Below the pieces are notes generated by a model, which saw nothing but the letters and a program-made list of their open reading frames with translations, did no database searches and had not been told where the DNA came from. Of a DNA stretch of 64,000 nt, positions 1 through 10,456 are shown in pieces. The stretch is from Ehretia macrophylla. Lineage: Eukaryota; Streptophyta; Magnoliopsida; Boraginales; Ehretiaceae. Each line of letters starts with the position of its first letter. Position 1 is the stretch's first letter. A program made the translations under genes and the position numbers. The stretch lies in the NCBI GenBank assembly GCA_037974665.1, contig CM075778.1:10405001-10469000 (forward strand), written 5' to 3'.

Positions 1-1811
1 GTCTCAAAAAACATTGCCCTTAATTAATTCTGACCGAAATAAACTAGTTATTCATTTACGTCTTAAATGATCCACTGTTAAGCTAGCCCTTGGCTTATGT
101 TTGATTTGATTTAGTTTAATGACTTTAGGTGAAAAAGGATCAATCATTGTAGTCTTTAGCATTACTAATTCAGTGACAGGCATACAAGAACTATCTATAT
201 TAGGGAAACTGCTGAGAAAGCTGCAACAACAAACAGAAAAAGAAGAACTCACAAGTGGTTGTGCTCCAAAGTTAACTAAATACCCAAAGCGGCAAATGGG
301 CAGTCAAAACCAGTAAGGCCTAAGCTTGATCTGCAGCCCACGGGACCGCCCTGATGGACCAAACTACCGGATTTGTAGCTTTTATTTGGACACATCAACT
401 AAAATGCTGGTCCACGGATCACTGTCCAAGTAAAGATGCCCTCGTAATGTTGTTATGATTAAGATTTAATAACTGTAAAATGATAATACAATTATACCAA
501 AATAATTTTGATAATTTACAACTGTAAGATTTCTTTCATAACCTTACTCGTTTTGCTAAGGTTCCATTGGATTCAATGTTAGAAAAGACAATAAAGGAAA
601 GAAAGAGATAAAGAGTTTTAATAAGGAAAATGATGATTATCTCTGGTTTAGATAGAAAAAAATTAAAAGGAAAAGGATCATAAAAGATTATATATTTTTT
701 TCATGTAGATGGAGCGTAAATGAAAGACAGAGATAAATTTGATTAACGAGTAGATATATTTTAGTGAACAAAAGGCCACATAAATAAATAAAGAAAATTG
801 GCATAATAGGTATTTCAAAAATTGTTATAATCCTTTGACCGCTTTTGATTCCAAATTGGAAGGATAAAAATTTGAAATATAAGGGAAACTGATCTAATTC
901 GTCCCATCTTTTGTTAACACTCGCAAATCAAACAAGGGGTGGATTAATGCCTCCTTAACCCATCCTTTTCCCCCATTTTCCCAATCTAAACATAGTGTGA
1001 GGCTCCCTAAAGTTATAAAGCAAAAAATGGGGAAATATTATTTTCTAGTGCGAAAATGAAGGGAAAATCTTATTTTCTTGGCATTTGAAAAAACTAAATA
1101 TCCATATTAAATATGATCTATTTGAAGGACTTCGTTTTTCAACTTTTTCGGATCTAAGAAAAATATTTTCCACAGTTTACTATTTTCTTGATCCAACAAA
1201 ACACTTTAAAAATCTATTTTTCCTTGGAAATGATTTTTCTCCATTTTCCATCTAACTAAATGTAGCCCAAGCTTACAATAATTGGCAAAACGTGTATAAG
1301 TTATTTTAACTCGTTTTTGGGTTTATTATGGATGTTTGGTGAAATAACATATATACTCACAAGGAGTTTGTTCATATAATTACCATACCTTGAGTTTCAA
1401 TTAATTTGACCAACGAATTTTGAGTATTTGATTTGTATACCTTTTTATGACCAAAAAAATTTGTATACCTTTTGCAGTGACTCACTTTTGACAGTTATAT
1501 GATTCCAAAAGATGATTAAGATTTAGATCAATCATATTTATTAGAAGTGGCCAATAAAATGGAACTGAAAAAATGTTGTAATAAAATTTTACTTCCACCA
1601 TCTCAAATCGCTTACCATTTCTCAAGAATAGATTACATTAATAAGAGCGTCACAACACCAAGAATTGGGTGAAATCGTCATATAAGACTTGTTGTGACAA
1701 AAATTTTCAAGTTCAAATCATGATAACGCCATTCGTTGTTTTCAGTCATGGAAGAGATCCAGCAATACAATTAGTTAAGAGTAAGCGCTTATTTGGTCAT
1801 GATGCTCAACT

Positions 1812-1842
<31 letters not shown>

Positions 1843-1955
1843 GTCAAAATTGTCATTGAACTAAGAAGAAATAACATTGTCCAATTCCTGCAGGACTCAC
1901 ATTCCGATGTACAAGGGTAGACAATTCTATGGGAAGGTTACTAAACCACATTAAG
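1..1955. other. AT-rich intergenic DNA, no gene supported
   Basis: I see no supported gene here. The short open frames are in AT-rich DNA without family motifs. A CTT/TTC run lies near 1812-1840. The stretch 540-1270 has poly-purine segments and pieces of the type seen at MITE ends, but I could not pair terminal repeats. Confidence 0.5.
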
Positions 1956-1959
1956 GGAA

Positions 1960-2350
1960 GGGAGTCTGTCCAAATCGCGCAAGTAACCCAATCTGCTACT
2001 CAGTTGGCCATTTGAGAAACATGCATAAAAGAGTGGCCAACATTGGTGGATAGGGTAGAAAGTGAATTGCGAACGATGGAGGTAAGCCTCCAATCACACT
2101 AAGAAGGTCCCTGGAAAGCATTGACAACTGATTGTGCATCGAATTCAATGATGGCACGAGAGTTTGGAGCAGATGTGGTTATTATTGAGCATGCCATTTG
2201 ACAAGACAATGCTTCAGCATAGAGTGTCGAGTTACATCTAATAGTTTGTGCTCGTCCATCCAGCACATTTCCTTAGGTATCCCAACATACGGTTGCAAGA
2301 CCTGCTAGTTATTGTGATGGTGAGAAAGAAGCACCACAGTTTAGTTTAAG
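1960..2350 (-). pseudogene. Decayed RNase H-like (RVT_3) domain fragment of a LINE-type or related retroelement
   Basis: Read on the minus strand, this stretch gives an RNase H fold of the RVT_3 type: an N-terminal KLNCGAS-like segment, then a GNVLDGRA strand, CNSTLYAEAL with the conserved acidic residue of the AEA helix, and an IIEFDAQSVVNAF segment carrying the D of the (E/V)SD motif. Frameshifts and stops (after PSQ and after FQGPS) break it. Such domains occur at the C-terminus of plant non-LTR reverse transcriptase polyproteins and in related host-like copies. The preceding minus-strand frame at 2371-2598 may be its upstream linker. No reverse transcriptase core is visible next to it, so it is a fragment. 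Confidence 0.6.
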
Positions 2351-2599
2351 CATACCGGGAAGAAGGGACTCTATTCAGTAGATTGAGGTGGGTGATTAGC
2401 CGGTGCCGACTTAGGGGTGGAGCCATTAGCTCCTGTAGGCTGAAGTTCGAAAAGGTGGTAAGAAAACTTTCCCGAGCAGTTGACAAATGTCAGGGTGCCG
2501 ACCCTCAAATATAAAGTGGTTGCGATACTGCCAAATGGACAAGCAGATAAGAAAAAGCATGTTAATGGCCTAGCAGCGCATATATCCTGTCTAAACACA

Positions 2600-4690
2600 T
2601 GAGTCTACGACCTGCAAGAACCATGTATCAAAATGTGTGATATGCCACTGGTCAATTCGCAATTGTAGGGGCGAGGCAAACCAGACTTGGTGTGTCCAAG
2701 GACAACAAAGTAGATCAAAATTTATGAAACTGAAGAAAACTATTGAAGTGAAATTTAAATAGAGAATTTCTAAAATAAAGGATTGATTGCATATGTAGGG
2801 AAATTTTTGAAGTAAAATTGAAATAGAAAATCTCATAATATAGAAAGAATACTTCAAATCTTTTACATATAGAGAAAAAAATAGAAAAACTATTGCAATT
2901 CGCATCACATAAAGACAAATAAAAAAATAGAGGATTTGAATCCATACTAAAAAACGATTTAATTGTAGAAATCAATTATGCCTCTTTTATTTATTATTAT
3001 TTTTAAAAAAATTGATTTTAAAAATTTTCGTACTCATACAACTGGCAAAAGGCCTGGTGGTAATGATGCCTCTTTTTTTTTTTTGCTCTCAGTCTTGTAT
3101 TCCCTAGCATGAATCATGTAGCGGTTGACTTGCATCCTCGAGGCCTTGCTTAATTTACTCGTTTGAGATATCTGCAGAATGCAAATGGGGCATCTTCGAT
3201 CCATTAGGAAGCTTACAAAGTCAACATCACTCATAATCAAAGTCTCAAGCCACATATTTTGATCGTTCTCCTTATCTCATTCTAAGGCATAATTAATGAG
3301 GGCAGATATATCTAGAGCTTGATTCAACTTGCTCAAGTTGGATAATTAAGCTTTTTATGCATCGTCGATAGTACTTTTTATACCGTTTGTTATTTCCCCA
3401 ATAAGACATACAGTATTATATAATGCCCTGTTTTGTTTAGGATTTGTACGACATGATTTACAAAAATGAATTTTGAAAACAAACTTTCGAAAATGTGATT
3501 ATTTAATAATGAAGTCTTGGTGTTTGACATTCACAAAATAAAAGTGATTTTGAAATAGTAATAATCAAACTAATTATTCATACTTTAAAGCTTTGTTTAT
3601 ATTTGGTTTATTATCAAAAAGTGGGACTGGGATATTTCAGAAGAATGAAACATTCAAAATTATATTGGTTCAAGCATTGGTAATGACAATTTTATCAAAG
3701 CATAGGCAAATCACACTTTGACTGCTAAATACCTACTAATTTGAATTGTTAAACGTCATTCAAAATTACATTTAATCCCAAAAGTGATTTTAAATTTTCA
3801 AAACACTAGGCCAAACATGATTATGGTATCATTTCAAAATTTCTCGATCAAGGAAGATACTAACCCAAAAAAAAAAAAAAAAACATAGAATTACTAGAAA
3901 TGACAAAGAACTATTCTATCTTGATACCAAGATTGTTAATTAAGATATCCTATAATTAACAGAAATTACTCTCATTCGTCTAAACTGATGAATCAATATT
4001 TCACTTGTTAAATGAGATCTACATATATAGATTTCACTGATATGTGATAAATTAATATTAGACTGATTAAAGAGTTTTTCATAATAAAGAATACAACTTT
4101 AGCTATGCATAAAGATCAAGCCACTAATCATAGTTTATTGAAGCATTTCTCTAATAATTGACATTGAATAATTAGTCATTGACTTGTTAACAAGCAAAAC
4201 TACAGCTATTACTACAAAGACTCATATGGTGATGGTGTTGCATCCCATTCCTACCCAATCAAATCATCACTCAATTACCTAAATCAGACCAACAGTTGAA
4301 TCCGGCGTCTATTCACTCATTTTTTTTTTATAGTAAATATCCTAATGCTCATTTATCTTTAGAGTTTTTGATATTTTCATTCTTAATTTATCACTTGATA
4401 AATTAATTTTTTATTTTTAAATTTGTAACACCGTTAATTTTTTTAACAAATTTTATTAATTTTTTAAAGATAAATTACATACACCTAACATATGACTAAT
4501 TAGTCTTTTATCCCTTCAAAATTTTACTTAAGTTAGTTACGTACCAAACATATGTAATTTGTGTTAAAAAAAATTAACTGAATTTATTAAAAAGATTAAT
4601 GACGTCACAGATTTAAAAATAATAGGTGAATTTGTCACAATTAATAAATAAATAAATAAATATTACAAAATCCAAAGTAAAGACTATTTT
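2600..4690. other. AT-rich intergenic DNA, possible old MITE remnants
   Basis: No coding region is supported. Poly-A/T runs occur at 3071-3083 and 3869-3883. The segment about 3421-3830 begins and ends with TTTGTTTAGG-like and GCCAAACA-like sequences that recall MITE ends, but the inverted repeat is too weak to call. Confidence 0.4.
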
Positions 4691-4699
4691 GGTCATTTA

Positions 4700-5368
4700 C
4701 TTTTTTTTGTCTTCTCCATTTCCATTTTCTTTCTCTCTCTAACTTCATCGTTGACCCCCATCTCTCTTTCTCTCTCGTCTCTCGTCTCTCCCCTCTTTCT
4801 GCAATCTCTGAGAAGAAGTGGGGATCAAAAACTCAAGAAGCAAAACAGAACCATTAAATTAAATATTTATAATTTTCTCCATACCTCACCTGCAAAAGAC
4901 CCAACTGTGTTGGCCTAAACCTAGCTATTGGGTTGGTTAAAGCTTCTTTCAATTCCAAAAAGAAGAAGAAATCAACTTTTTTGGACCATACCCATTAAAC
5001 CCTTTGTGTTGCTTATTCAAAATCAACAAAAATCAGCTTGAGTCAGCTTTGAAAAGCTTCCCAAATTTCAAAACCCTAGTTATTTCTAGCAGATTGTTTA
5101 TAGATTTTTATCTTTTTAATTTTGTTGTATATTTTGAGAAATTGAAGATATACCCATTAGAACCTTTATGTTGATTCCTCGAAATCAACAAAAATCAACT
5201 TTACTTAGACTTGTGACGCTTGCGAATTTTGAACCCTAGCTTTTACACTTGATTGTTAAAGGTTCGATCCTTTTGATGGTTTTGAAGATTTTGAGAAAAT
5301 GAAGTCATACCCAGATGCGAGGAGGTGTTGAAGAAGCTGGATTTGCTTGAAATCTTTGCTGCCGTTGT
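4700..5368 (+). promoter_or_regulatory. Pyrimidine-rich leader of the proline-rich protein gene, with four short uORFs
   Basis: A CT-rich tract (about 4715-4800) is typical of plant 5' leaders and lies 570-650 bp before the ATG at 5369. Four short upstream ORFs precede the main start: 5168-5239 (23 codons), 5276-5302 (8 codons), 5299-5331 (10 codons) and 5315-5350 (11 codons). The second and third overlap through ATGA. If this is transcribed leader and not an intron, ribosomes would meet several start codons before the main one, which would reduce or condition translation. The transcription start is inferred; no clear TATA box was picked. Confidence 0.5.
4987..5310 (+). repeat. Tandem duplication of about 160 bp in the leader
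   Basis: Two diverged units begin with CATACCCATTA/ATACCCATTAG (4987 and 5148); a third start, CATACCCAG, is at 5306. Both units share AATCAACAAAAATCA, an AACCCTAG motif, a TTGT stretch and a closing TTTTGAGAAA-TGAAG block. Offsets are about 162 and 157 bp. The second unit gained an ATG at 5168 where the first has GTG, creating one of the uORFs. Confidence 0.75.
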
Positions 5369-6139
5369 ATGGATCCGCCGCCATTATTGTTGACTTTGCT
5401 CACTTTATGCTTTGGGGTTTTCTTTGCTGTCATTGTTGACTCTCAGCAAGATGTAACAGTAACCCGTCCGCCGCCGCCTGATCAATCCCCGCCACCTCCG
5501 CCACCACCCGGGCCAGGTACTTCAGTTCCTCCTCCACCGCCTGATCAATCTCACCAAGGTGGAACAATAAATCCGGGATGGCAATCGCCGCTGCTTCTGC
5601 CACCATCTCCGCCGGCTGCGCTTTTAAGTTCACCTCCTTCGCCACCACTGGCTGGGGCAGTTAACTCACCTCTGCGGCCTGATCAATCTTCGCCACCACA
5701 AGCTGGGGCAGTTAATTCACCTCTGCCGCCTAATCAATCTCCGCCACCATCATTTCTGTCTCCCCCTCTATCATTTTCACCGCCACGTCCTGCTTCGCCT
5801 CTGCCTCCACCGCTCTCACCCCATCACCGGGCTCGTCCATCCTCAAGTAATGCCGATGGACACAAAAAATCAAGCCCTCCACCGTCACCGTCTAAAGAGA
5901 ATAAAATCAATACAGGGAAGAAACCGCCACGTCCTGCTTCGCCTCTGCCTCCCCCGCCTCGTCCATCCTCAAGTAAAAGATCAAGCCCTCCATCGTCACC
6001 GTCTAAAGAGAATAAAATCAATACAGGTAAGAAAATTGGGTTGATGTTTCTTGGAATAGCAGCTATCTTGCAGGTCTGTGTGGTGGCATTCTTGGGGGTC
6101 AGGAGAAGGCAATTGTTTAAACCCAAACATGAATATTAA
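5369..6139 (+). CDS. Proline-rich (extensin-like) secreted protein with C-terminal membrane segment, 256 aa
   Basis: The frame is open from ATG to TAA. Residues 1-25 form a signal peptide (charged/polar start, then a Leu/Phe/Val core ending near VDS). Residues about 34-215 are very rich in Pro and Ser, with PPPPP, SPPP and PPDQS/PPNQS repeats, as in extensin-like and arabinogalactan-like wall proteins, though Tyr-based cross-link motifs are absent. Residues about 223-244 are a hydrophobic helix, followed by RRRQ and a 12-residue basic tail, so a type I membrane protein with a short cytosolic end is likely. No kinase domain follows, unlike PERK receptors. Residues near 138-222 hold a tandem duplication ending in SPSKENKINTGKK; the second copy is 11 codons shorter. 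The role is probably at the wall-membrane interface, inferred from composition only. It is the best host gene in the window. Confidence 0.8.
   Translation: MDPPPLLLTLLTLCFGVFFAVIVDSQQDVTVTRPPPPDQSPPPPPPPGPGTSVPPPPPDQSHQGGTINPGWQSPLLLPPSPPAALLSSPPSPPLAGAVNSPLRPDQSSPPQAGAVNSPLPPNQSPPPSFLSPPLSFSPPRPASPLPPPLSPHHRARPSSSNADGHKKSSPPPSPSKENKINTGKKPPRPASPLPPPPRPSSSKRSSPPSSPSKENKINTGKKIGLMFLGIAAILQVCVVAFLGVRRRQLFKPKHEY
5781..6030 (+). repeat. Internal coding duplication in the proline-rich gene
   Basis: The segment starting CGCCACGTCCTGCTTCGCC (5781) recurs at 5925, and TCTAAAGAGAATAAAATCAA (5891) recurs at 6002. The two offsets (144 and 111) differ by 33 bp, a whole number of codons, so the frame is kept. 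Confidence 0.85.
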
Positions 6140-7650
6140 AGTAAAAGTAAAGAAAAATTTATAATTACATCTGGATGTAGATCATCTGCTATGCCTCGAA
6201 TATTCATTTTTGGTTGAGCGTATTATACTGAGGTAGATTGGTGGATTTGAGATCATCTGATGAGCGGCTATAGATTGTTACAGAATCCACTGAGATCGAC
6301 TGGAGTTTTTGATTGGCATTCTATTGCATTTGAGTTGTCGCTCTTGTAAATTGGTAATTCTTGATTTGTATTCTTTTACAATTTGTTTGATGATTTTCTT
6401 TTTAAAGTTATATTTCCTTTACAGCTGATGAATGATGTAGAAGCCATGTTTCTCCTGACATAGTAATGTGAAAATTGCCTTATCTTTTTTTTTGTCGAGA
6501 AATATGAAAATTGCCTAGTCAACTGATGGCTAACCTGTGATTTAAGCATTCAGCATGTCATTATAGGATCTGTGTAAGTTGGATATATTTTTTGTTCAGA
6601 ATTTGTATACATGATCTGTTTTTGTTGTTGTGGCATATTCTGAAACTTCTCTTAACTGATTGCACGAATAAGTTGGTCATTGTAGCTGCATTTTGACTCT
6701 ACCCTTTCTTTTAATCTAGACATACAGATCTTGTCATACTTATTAATCAAACAAATATGTATATTGGTTGGTTGGAAGAACATATTGTAGTAGCCTTCCA
6801 ACTTCCAAGAAGATGGAAATTGCTGGAGACTATTTGTGAAATATCTCTGTTACTAGCGTAGAGTGTCTCAACTGGAAAGAGGAGAAGCAAATATTTCAAC
6901 TATCCCTGCCATCTTTGACACCAAATATAAGGGGAGTTGAATCAGCTTTCCGTCCCACTCTTCTCCACACTCCCTTTCTTGGGCATCCGAGTCTTGTAGT
7001 CCCGTCCTGCAAAAAGGAGAGGCATAAAAGAGAGATCGGTACAGCAGAAGAAGAGGAATAAGATGATGATTTCTATCAAGAAGTCTCTACCGTGATTTAC
7101 AGAGTTTAGCGCAGTCAGATATATTTTCGTTCTGAAGCTTTGGTGGTTATATAAATTCTGTGAGCAATCGTTTGCGGTGTTCAGTTGAATTAAATGGAAG
7201 TCTTCATCAAGTGGATCAGTATGTTAATTATTTATATTAGGGTTGTATTTCTGTTTGGTCACTTTGGTGCTGCTATTTGGGTGTTTAATCCAGGCATGCC
7301 GACTCACGGTCTTTTGTTTTTGTGGTTGTAGGTGATATAACAAAGAACGTAGATGAAATATTGCCTCCTTTATCCACTCTTAAGTAACTGACTTGGATTT
7401 GTCCTGGTCGGGGATATTTGATCCATTGAAAACGAATACAGGAAGAAGCACACTCTTTCTTTCGTAGCCAAGGACGTTAAGACTTTCCTTCTGAAATGGA
7501 GAGAAAGGGGATATTGTTGGAGGCAGGATTATATCACCTTGATTGTGATATCTCTTCTCTACAGTCTTACACATTTTTAACAATTCGAATGATCTTCTTA
7601 CTGAAGTATTCTGTGATATGAGAATTAAACACATTACAGTATATCGTCCC
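6140..7650 (+). other. 3' region of the proline-rich gene and downstream intergenic DNA
   Basis: TTG-rich sequence directly after the stop to about 6420 fits a 3' untranslated region. From there to about 7380 I see no supported gene. A short minus-strand frame at 7380-7634 is in the same frame as the next entry and separated from it by one stop codon. Confidence 0.4.
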
Positions 7651-8129
7651 CTCTATCTCTCTGAGAGGAGTAAGAGAATAAGAGATTGAGAGTTCATTGA
7701 AAGCGGCGAAAGAGTGTGAGGAGGACTAACGGGCGTGGCATGGTTAGCATTTGTAGTGATGGAGAAGGATGGTGTGGAACTTGTTGATGCTATGATTTTC
7801 ATTGGCTTTCTTGAATGCTTTTCGCTTCTCTGCATGTCTCTTAACACTACTTGGAATTTCAATATGCTTCTTTCGAGCACCTCCACTTCTCTCCATATGT
7901 TCTTTGGCACCTCCGAACTTGTTGATGCTATGATTTTCATTGGCTTTCTTGAATGCTTTTCGCTTCTCTGCATGTCTCTTAACACTACCTGGAATTTCAA
8001 TATGCTTCTTTCGAGCACCTCCACTTCTCTCCGTATGTTCTTCGGCACCTCCGTCTCTGGGTCTAGGTTTCTTCTAAAACTTATCTGAGATCTACCCCAG
8101 CCATCTGCAAAAACCACAAAAATGCACAC
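7380..8129 (-). pseudogene. Unrecognised reading frame with duplicated 46-residue block, probably a gene remnant
   Basis: A 158-codon minus-strand frame (8129-7653) starts MCIFVVFADGWG and carries two exact-length 46-residue blocks, EVPKNI(R/W)REVEVLERS through MKIIASTSS, followed by a Ser/Thr/Pro-rich tail. One TAG at 7653-7655 separates it from a further 84 codons in the same frame (7634-7380), so the ancestral frame may have been longer. The blocks are Lys/Arg/Glu-rich and helical in composition. The two copies differ at only three bases, so the duplication is young. The plus strand is also open across it (7735-8088), so strand choice is not certain. I do not recognise the family. Confidence 0.4.
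7777..8052. repeat. In-frame tandem duplication, 2 x 138 bp
   Basis: Unit 1 is 7777-7914 and unit 2 is 7915-8052, directly adjacent and nearly identical (three base differences seen: at the ACTACTTGG/ACTACCTGG, CTCCATATG/CTCCGTATG and TTTGGCACC/TTCGGCACC sites). 138 is divisible by three. Confidence 0.95.
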
Positions 8130-8765
8130 ACGTCTTGCCCTTAAGAGGATCAGATGCAGTTTTTCTTAAAAGGATATCATGACTTGCATCTTTTGTAGAT
8201 TTGTAATGATGTTAAAGTCGAGATGAATATGGATAGGTATATAAACATTCCAGCCTCAATCATAGTATTTTTATTAATTAGCAGCTTGAAGATGTACTTT
8301 GTCTACACTAATGAAATCAAGAAGATATAGAGAGAAATAAAAAACAGAGATATGTAAAATGCACTTCGCATTATTCCTGGATTGGTTAGCGAATGATTTT
8401 GAGTATATTGAAGGGTTTAATCTAGGGGGAGAGATGAAGGATTATTTTTTTGTTTGTCAATGTTGTTAAGTTATATCATCCAACCCTCAAGAGGGGCAAA
8501 AGAGAACAAAATGTCTGAAGGCAACAGATATTTACGTTCATTAGGAATAGTGAGAAACCCATTTACAAGAAGTGTAAAAGCATGACATTTACGTGCCACC
8601 CAATCTGTTAGCTGGTGGCACTTCTGGACACAAAATTAAAAATGTAACCAGGGGAGGAGGAAGATATAGCACGAATATCAGCTACTATTAACTGGTGGGA
8701 AAGTCTTAAAAACTGCACCCTTAGTCAGGAGCGTGGATCCACGCGCTGGGGTGGGGTCTATAGTC
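8130..8765. other. Intergenic DNA, no gene supported
   Basis: Mixed-composition sequence without a supported reading frame or repeat that I can name. Confidence 0.4.
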
Positions 8766-8774
8766 GTAGATTTG

Positions 8775-9748
8775 GTACACTGGAATGAATTTAGATAGGA
8801 ATAGAATGATCCATAATAGAATGAACTTGAAAATGAGAATGACATGTTTGGTATGCTCTAAGAATTAAGAGTAATAATGTGAATAACTTGTATAATATGA
8901 CAAAATTGTCTTTTTATTATTATAGTATTAAAAATAAGTATAAATATAAATATAACATAAATAATAATAATAATAATAATAATAACAACAACAACAATAA
9001 ATAATAATAATAACAAAATAAAAATAATAAATAATAATAATAATAACAACAACAACAATAAATAATAATAATAATAACAACAATAAATAATAATAATAAT
9101 AATAATAATAACAATTATTATTATTATTATCAATAATAAAATAAAAATAATAATAATAATAACAACAACAATTATTATTATTATTATTATTATTATTTTA
9201 ATCACTATTATTATTATTTTTTATTATTTTATTATTATTTATTTATTTACTTATTATTATTATTATCATTATTTTTATTTTTATTATTTTTATAATAATT
9301 ATAATAATTTTCATAATAATATTATTATATTTTTTAATTATTTATTTTTATTTTTATTTTTATTATTTAATCACTATTATTATTTTTTAATTTTGTTTTT
9401 ATTATTATTTTATTTTTATTTTTGTTTTTATTTTTATTTTCATTATTATTTTCATAATAGTAATAATAATTATTTTAATAATAATAATAATTATATTTTT
9501 TAATTATAAAAAAATATTTTAATAATAATTATTATTGTAAAATAAATTATTTATAAAAATTATGTTATATAGGGGTATGGTAGTCAAATTTATTCACAAA
9601 CACATGAAAATAGACTATTCTTATGTATTTAGTTTGGAATACCTATTCTCATGTATGTGAGAATGAGATTTCCAAGTTTATTTCCTCCTACCAAACATGA
9701 GAATTAAAATAGAATTAAAAATGTCATTCTATTCCCAACTCATTTTTA
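8775..9748. mobile_element. MITE-like element with a large internal TAA/TTA tract
   Basis: The left side (GGAATAGAATGAT ... GAGAATGACATGTTTGGTATG) and the right side read on the other strand (GGGAATAGAATGACATTT ... CTCATGTTTGGTAGG) are related, giving imperfect terminal inverted repeats. The centre is an AT-only tract. A related sequence is at 16985-17350. No target duplication was identified, so the class is open. Confidence 0.45.
8916..9545. repeat. Compound (TAA)n/(AAC)n and (TTA)n low-complexity tract
   Basis: About 630 bp of almost pure A/T triplets: TAA and CAA runs on the left half, TTA and TTTTTA runs on the right, so the strand can fold back on itself around 9115. Open frames here encode only Ile/Leu/Tyr strings and are artefacts. 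Confidence 0.95.
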
Positions 9749-9826
9749 CATACTAATCACTGTCTTAGTTTGGAACGTTCAATGTCACAAACGTTTGCAA
9801 GAATTTTTCTTAGCTGGTGGTGATAC

Positions 9827-10418
9827 TGTAAGAATATAACCAATTTCTCAGAAACGTCTTAACAACAATCAAGTAGAAAGACAATACTACTCGTTATAAC
9901 AATTCAATATAACACTTACAAGATAATTGTCCCACCGTGCGCTCTCAAGATTAGAGCTTCAATGGCTTCTGGACTTACAAGAAGAACACAAAAAAGAAAG
10001 ACTAACTTAGGATTGTGTTTGGAGTTGTGTTGTGGATGAAAATGATGAACTAATACATGCCTATTTATAGAATTCAGCTAACCCGCCACAGGAGACTTTC
10101 ATATCAAACATTTCAATCTTGGTTGGCTTTACCAACCATGTTCAAAGTATTTACCACCCATATTTATCACATGGGTGGTTACAATTGACCACATGGATGG
10201 CTAGCATTCAAGTCAACTTCTAGGAAGTTTTCTTTGGTCAAATTGGCTAACTTTAGCATTGCATCAACCCGACGTCATCTTAGGTAATTCCAAATTCACG
10301 AACTTCTTTCTTGTAGCCATCGCGATCTCTTTTGACCTCATCGACGTTTAAGTCGGAATCATTAATTTATGCTACCATATAATTAACGATACTTATTATG
10401 AAGAGGTGGATATTGACA
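9827..10418 (-). repeat. Copia A 3' LTR
   Basis: Begins TGTAAGAATATAACC on the plus strand and ends TTGACA, so in element orientation it runs TGTCAA...CTTACA. Just inside it (10419-10450) a purine-rich minus-strand stretch (GAAGGTGGGTG) is the likely polypurine tract. Confidence 0.9.
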
Positions 10419-10456
10419 TATATCAACACCCACCTTCAATGTTCACCTCATGTTGA

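Noticed and set aside
3421..3840. Possible MITE
   Set aside because: Terminal sequences are only vaguely inverted; no target duplication.
8858..9205. Long minus-strand ORFs of 115 and 64 codons
   Set aside because: They encode only Ile, Leu, Tyr and Val strings from the TAA/TTA repeat and are not proteins.
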